64,000 nt of DNA. It comes from Pseudomonas guariconensis. GTDB lineage: Bacteria; Pseudomonadota; Gammaproteobacteria; Pseudomonadales; Pseudomonadaceae. This document shows, piece after piece, positions 62,719-64,000 of the stretch (position 1 is the stretch's first letter; the number at the start of each line of letters is the position of its first letter). The notes beneath the pieces were generated by a model that did no database searches, was not told where the DNA came from, and was given only the letters and a program-made list of their open reading frames with translations. The translations under genes were made by a program, and so were the position numbers. The DNA lies in assembly GCF_015680235.1 (NCBI RefSeq), contig NZ_JADLJL010000002.1, forward strand, positions 186,001 through 250,000, in the 5' to 3' direction.

Positions 62719-64000
62719 GCCTGGGGAATGGAATGGCTACTTTGCACGCAACCACCCCGGTGGTAATGGCGCCTTTTCGGACCTTGGCTTTTCTGCGCAC
62801 ACCCTCGGCCCCCGAGGCGCCGGCGCGAGTATTGGTCAGCCGCACGGTCACCCACCGGTTCAGCCGCAGCACACGGCTGTTCGGTGCCCGAGCGTTGAAC
62901 AACGCTGCCACGGGTAATGCCGATGCGGTCACGGTGTCGGGGCTGGCCGGTCAACCGCTGTGCCTGCACACCGCCGATGGCGACGCCGCGTTCACGCTGC
63001 CCGACGTGGCAGGCCGTCCTTTGTGGGCGCGCAATGCCCAGGGTACTGGTTCCACGCATGCCTACGAGGCGGCTGGCACTGGCGGCAGGCCGCTGTCGCT
63101 GACCGAAACAGCGCTAGGCGCGCCGGCTGCGCGTGTGCGCGAGCAGTATGCGTATGCGCCGCTGGGCGAGGCGCAATGGCAGGCGCTGAACCTGGCTGGG
63201 AGCCAGGTGGAGCTGCGCAATAACGCAGGCATCAGCCGGCCGCTGAGCGTTTCGCTGACAGGCCAGCCGCTGGCCAGCGAACAGCGCTTGCTCAAGCCTG
63301 AGATCGAGGCCCCGGACTGGGCGACGACCACGCAGGACGATACCGAAGCGCCCTTGCGTCTTGCCAGCACCTACGACGCGACCGGCGCGCCGCTGGCGAT
63401 GACCAATGCGGCCGGCGTCACCTCGATCACCGAATACGCCATCAACGGCGCGGTGGCCGAGACGCGTCTGGCCTACATGGAGCAGGGCCGTGCCAAGGAT
63501 GCTGTCACCCTGAAGGACATCCAGTACCGGGCCGACGGTGTGGTGTTGTCGCAAACGGCGGGCAACGGTGTCATCGAGCGCTATGAATACGACCCCAGGA
63601 CCCAGCTTCTGAGCCGGCACCTGACCGAGCGTCCGGCGGGCCATCCGCAGGGGCCGCTGGTCATCAGCGATCTGCATTACCGTTATGACCGGGTGGGCAA
63701 CATTCTCAGCCTGGAGGACAAGGGCGCGGATCCTGAGTGGCACAACAACCAACAGGCCACCGGGCTACGCGAATACACCTACGACACCCTGTACCGACTC
63801 ACCAGCGCCACAGGCCGGGAACGTACGCCGGTGTCCCGTTACTACACCGCCGAGGCTTCATCGGGCGGCGTCTGGGCGCCTTACAGCGAGCAGTACATCT
63901 ACGACGATGGCAACAACCTGACGAGGATCCGCCATGTCGGCGGTGCCGGTAACCGCACCCGGGAACTGAACGTCTCCGAAGGCAGCAACCGGGCGATGGT
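62715..64000 (+). CDS. TcC/Rhs-type subunit of the Tc toxin, 5' part (runs off the right edge)
   Basis: The frame from the ATG at 62715 stays open to the end of the window (428 codons seen). The sequence is typical of TccC proteins: an N-terminal region that ends R-V-L-V-S-R, YD-repeat/Rhs strands (Y-E-Y-D-P-R, ITEYAINGAVAETRLAYME near residue 240), and near residue 327 the hallmark VGNILSLEDKG followed by WHNNQQATGLREYTYDTLYRL and S-A-T-G-R-E. TcC carries an Rhs cage, an aspartyl-protease self-cleavage site and a variable toxic C-terminus; these last two lie beyond the window. Coupled to copy 2 of TcB by ATGA overlap. Confidence 0.92.
   Translation, partial: MSLGNGMATLHATTPVVMAPFRTLAFLRTPSAPEAPARVLVSRTVTHRFSRSTRLFGARALNNAATGNADAVTVSGLAGQPLCLHTADGDAAFTLPDVAGRPLWARNAQGTGSTHAYEAAGTGGRPLSLTETALGAPAARVREQYAYAPLGEAQWQALNLAGSQVELRNNAGISRPLSVSLTGQPLASEQRLLKPEIEAPDWATTTQDDTEAPLRLASTYDATGAPLAMTNAAGVTSITEYAINGAVAETRLAYMEQGRAKDAVTLKDIQYRADGVVLSQTAGNGVIERYEYDPRTQLLSRHLTERPAGHPQGPLVISDLHYRYDRVGNILSLEDKGADPEWHNNQQATGLREYTYDTLYRLTSATGRERTPVSRYYTAEASSGGVWAPYSEQYIYDDGNNLTRIRHVGGAGNRTRELNVSEGSNRAM

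Overview
The window looks like a chromosomal segment of a fluorescent Pseudomonas of the P. putida group, probably of the insect-associated P. entomophila/P. mosselii type. The GC content is high, P. putida-style REP elements (core ATCGCGGG.CAAGCCCGCTCCCAC) sit between many operons, and familiar Pseudomonas genes (polB, mqo, azlCD, a carboxynorspermidine pathway, DUF2388) are interspersed with large virulence-type genes. Species assignment is inference; no rRNA or tRNA gene is visible.

Layout. 288-1378: a copper-delivery pair (SCO/SenC lipoprotein and PCuAC). 1525-1752: a small unknown gene. 1753-4036: an AT-rich stretch and a decayed island (orphan coding fragment, frameshifted MFS transporter, truncated Orn/Lys/Arg decarboxylase). 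4040-5882: azlC-azlD-araC, each pair overlapping by ATGA. 6059-6754: a secreted Sel1-like protein. 6914-9458: an operon of a YqcI/YcgG haem-type oxygenase homologue, a LysE exporter and an SGNH hydrolase, opposite a divergent LysR regulator (9616-10536). 10681-13041: DNA polymerase II.

13124-27099 is the most striking region: three tandem paralogous proteins of about 1,500 residues, each with a huge N-terminal toxin-like region containing one hydrophobic hairpin, a leucine-rich repeat block and a C-terminal NEL-type E3 ubiquitin ligase domain with its Cys-x-Asp motif. Each gene has its own promoter, and all three promoters share one architecture with exact spacing.

27311-29963: a DUF4174 protein and a copper-binding RiPP operon of the bufferin/HvfABC kind (precursor with six EGKCG units, MNIO enzyme, DUF2063 partner). 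30298-33735: a CHASE4-PAS-GGDEF-EAL regulator and a PP2C-like phosphatase. 33859-36703: a VOC protein followed by a stress cluster (KGG protein, Mn catalase, hemerythrin, small protein). 36879-41104: M42 peptidase, a likely ncRNA with terminator, mqo and a methyltransferase. 41306-43681: the carboxynorspermidine pathway. 44032-46494: a wrecked Tc-toxin A-subunit gene (nonsense codon, internal deletions, frame changes). 46611-52819: KGG paralogue, amidase, YghU-type transferase, NDH-2-like reductase, GlxA-family regulator, DUF2388 protein.

53210-64000: a translationally coupled Tc operon with two successive TcB-type genes (1458 and 1711 aa) and a TcC/Rhs gene running off the right edge. The second TcB carries an insertion of about 170 residues. 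With the local A subunit dead, the B-C cocoon would need an A subunit from elsewhere. Together the NEL proteins, Tc operon and metallophore-like RiPP give the segment the character of a host-interaction region.
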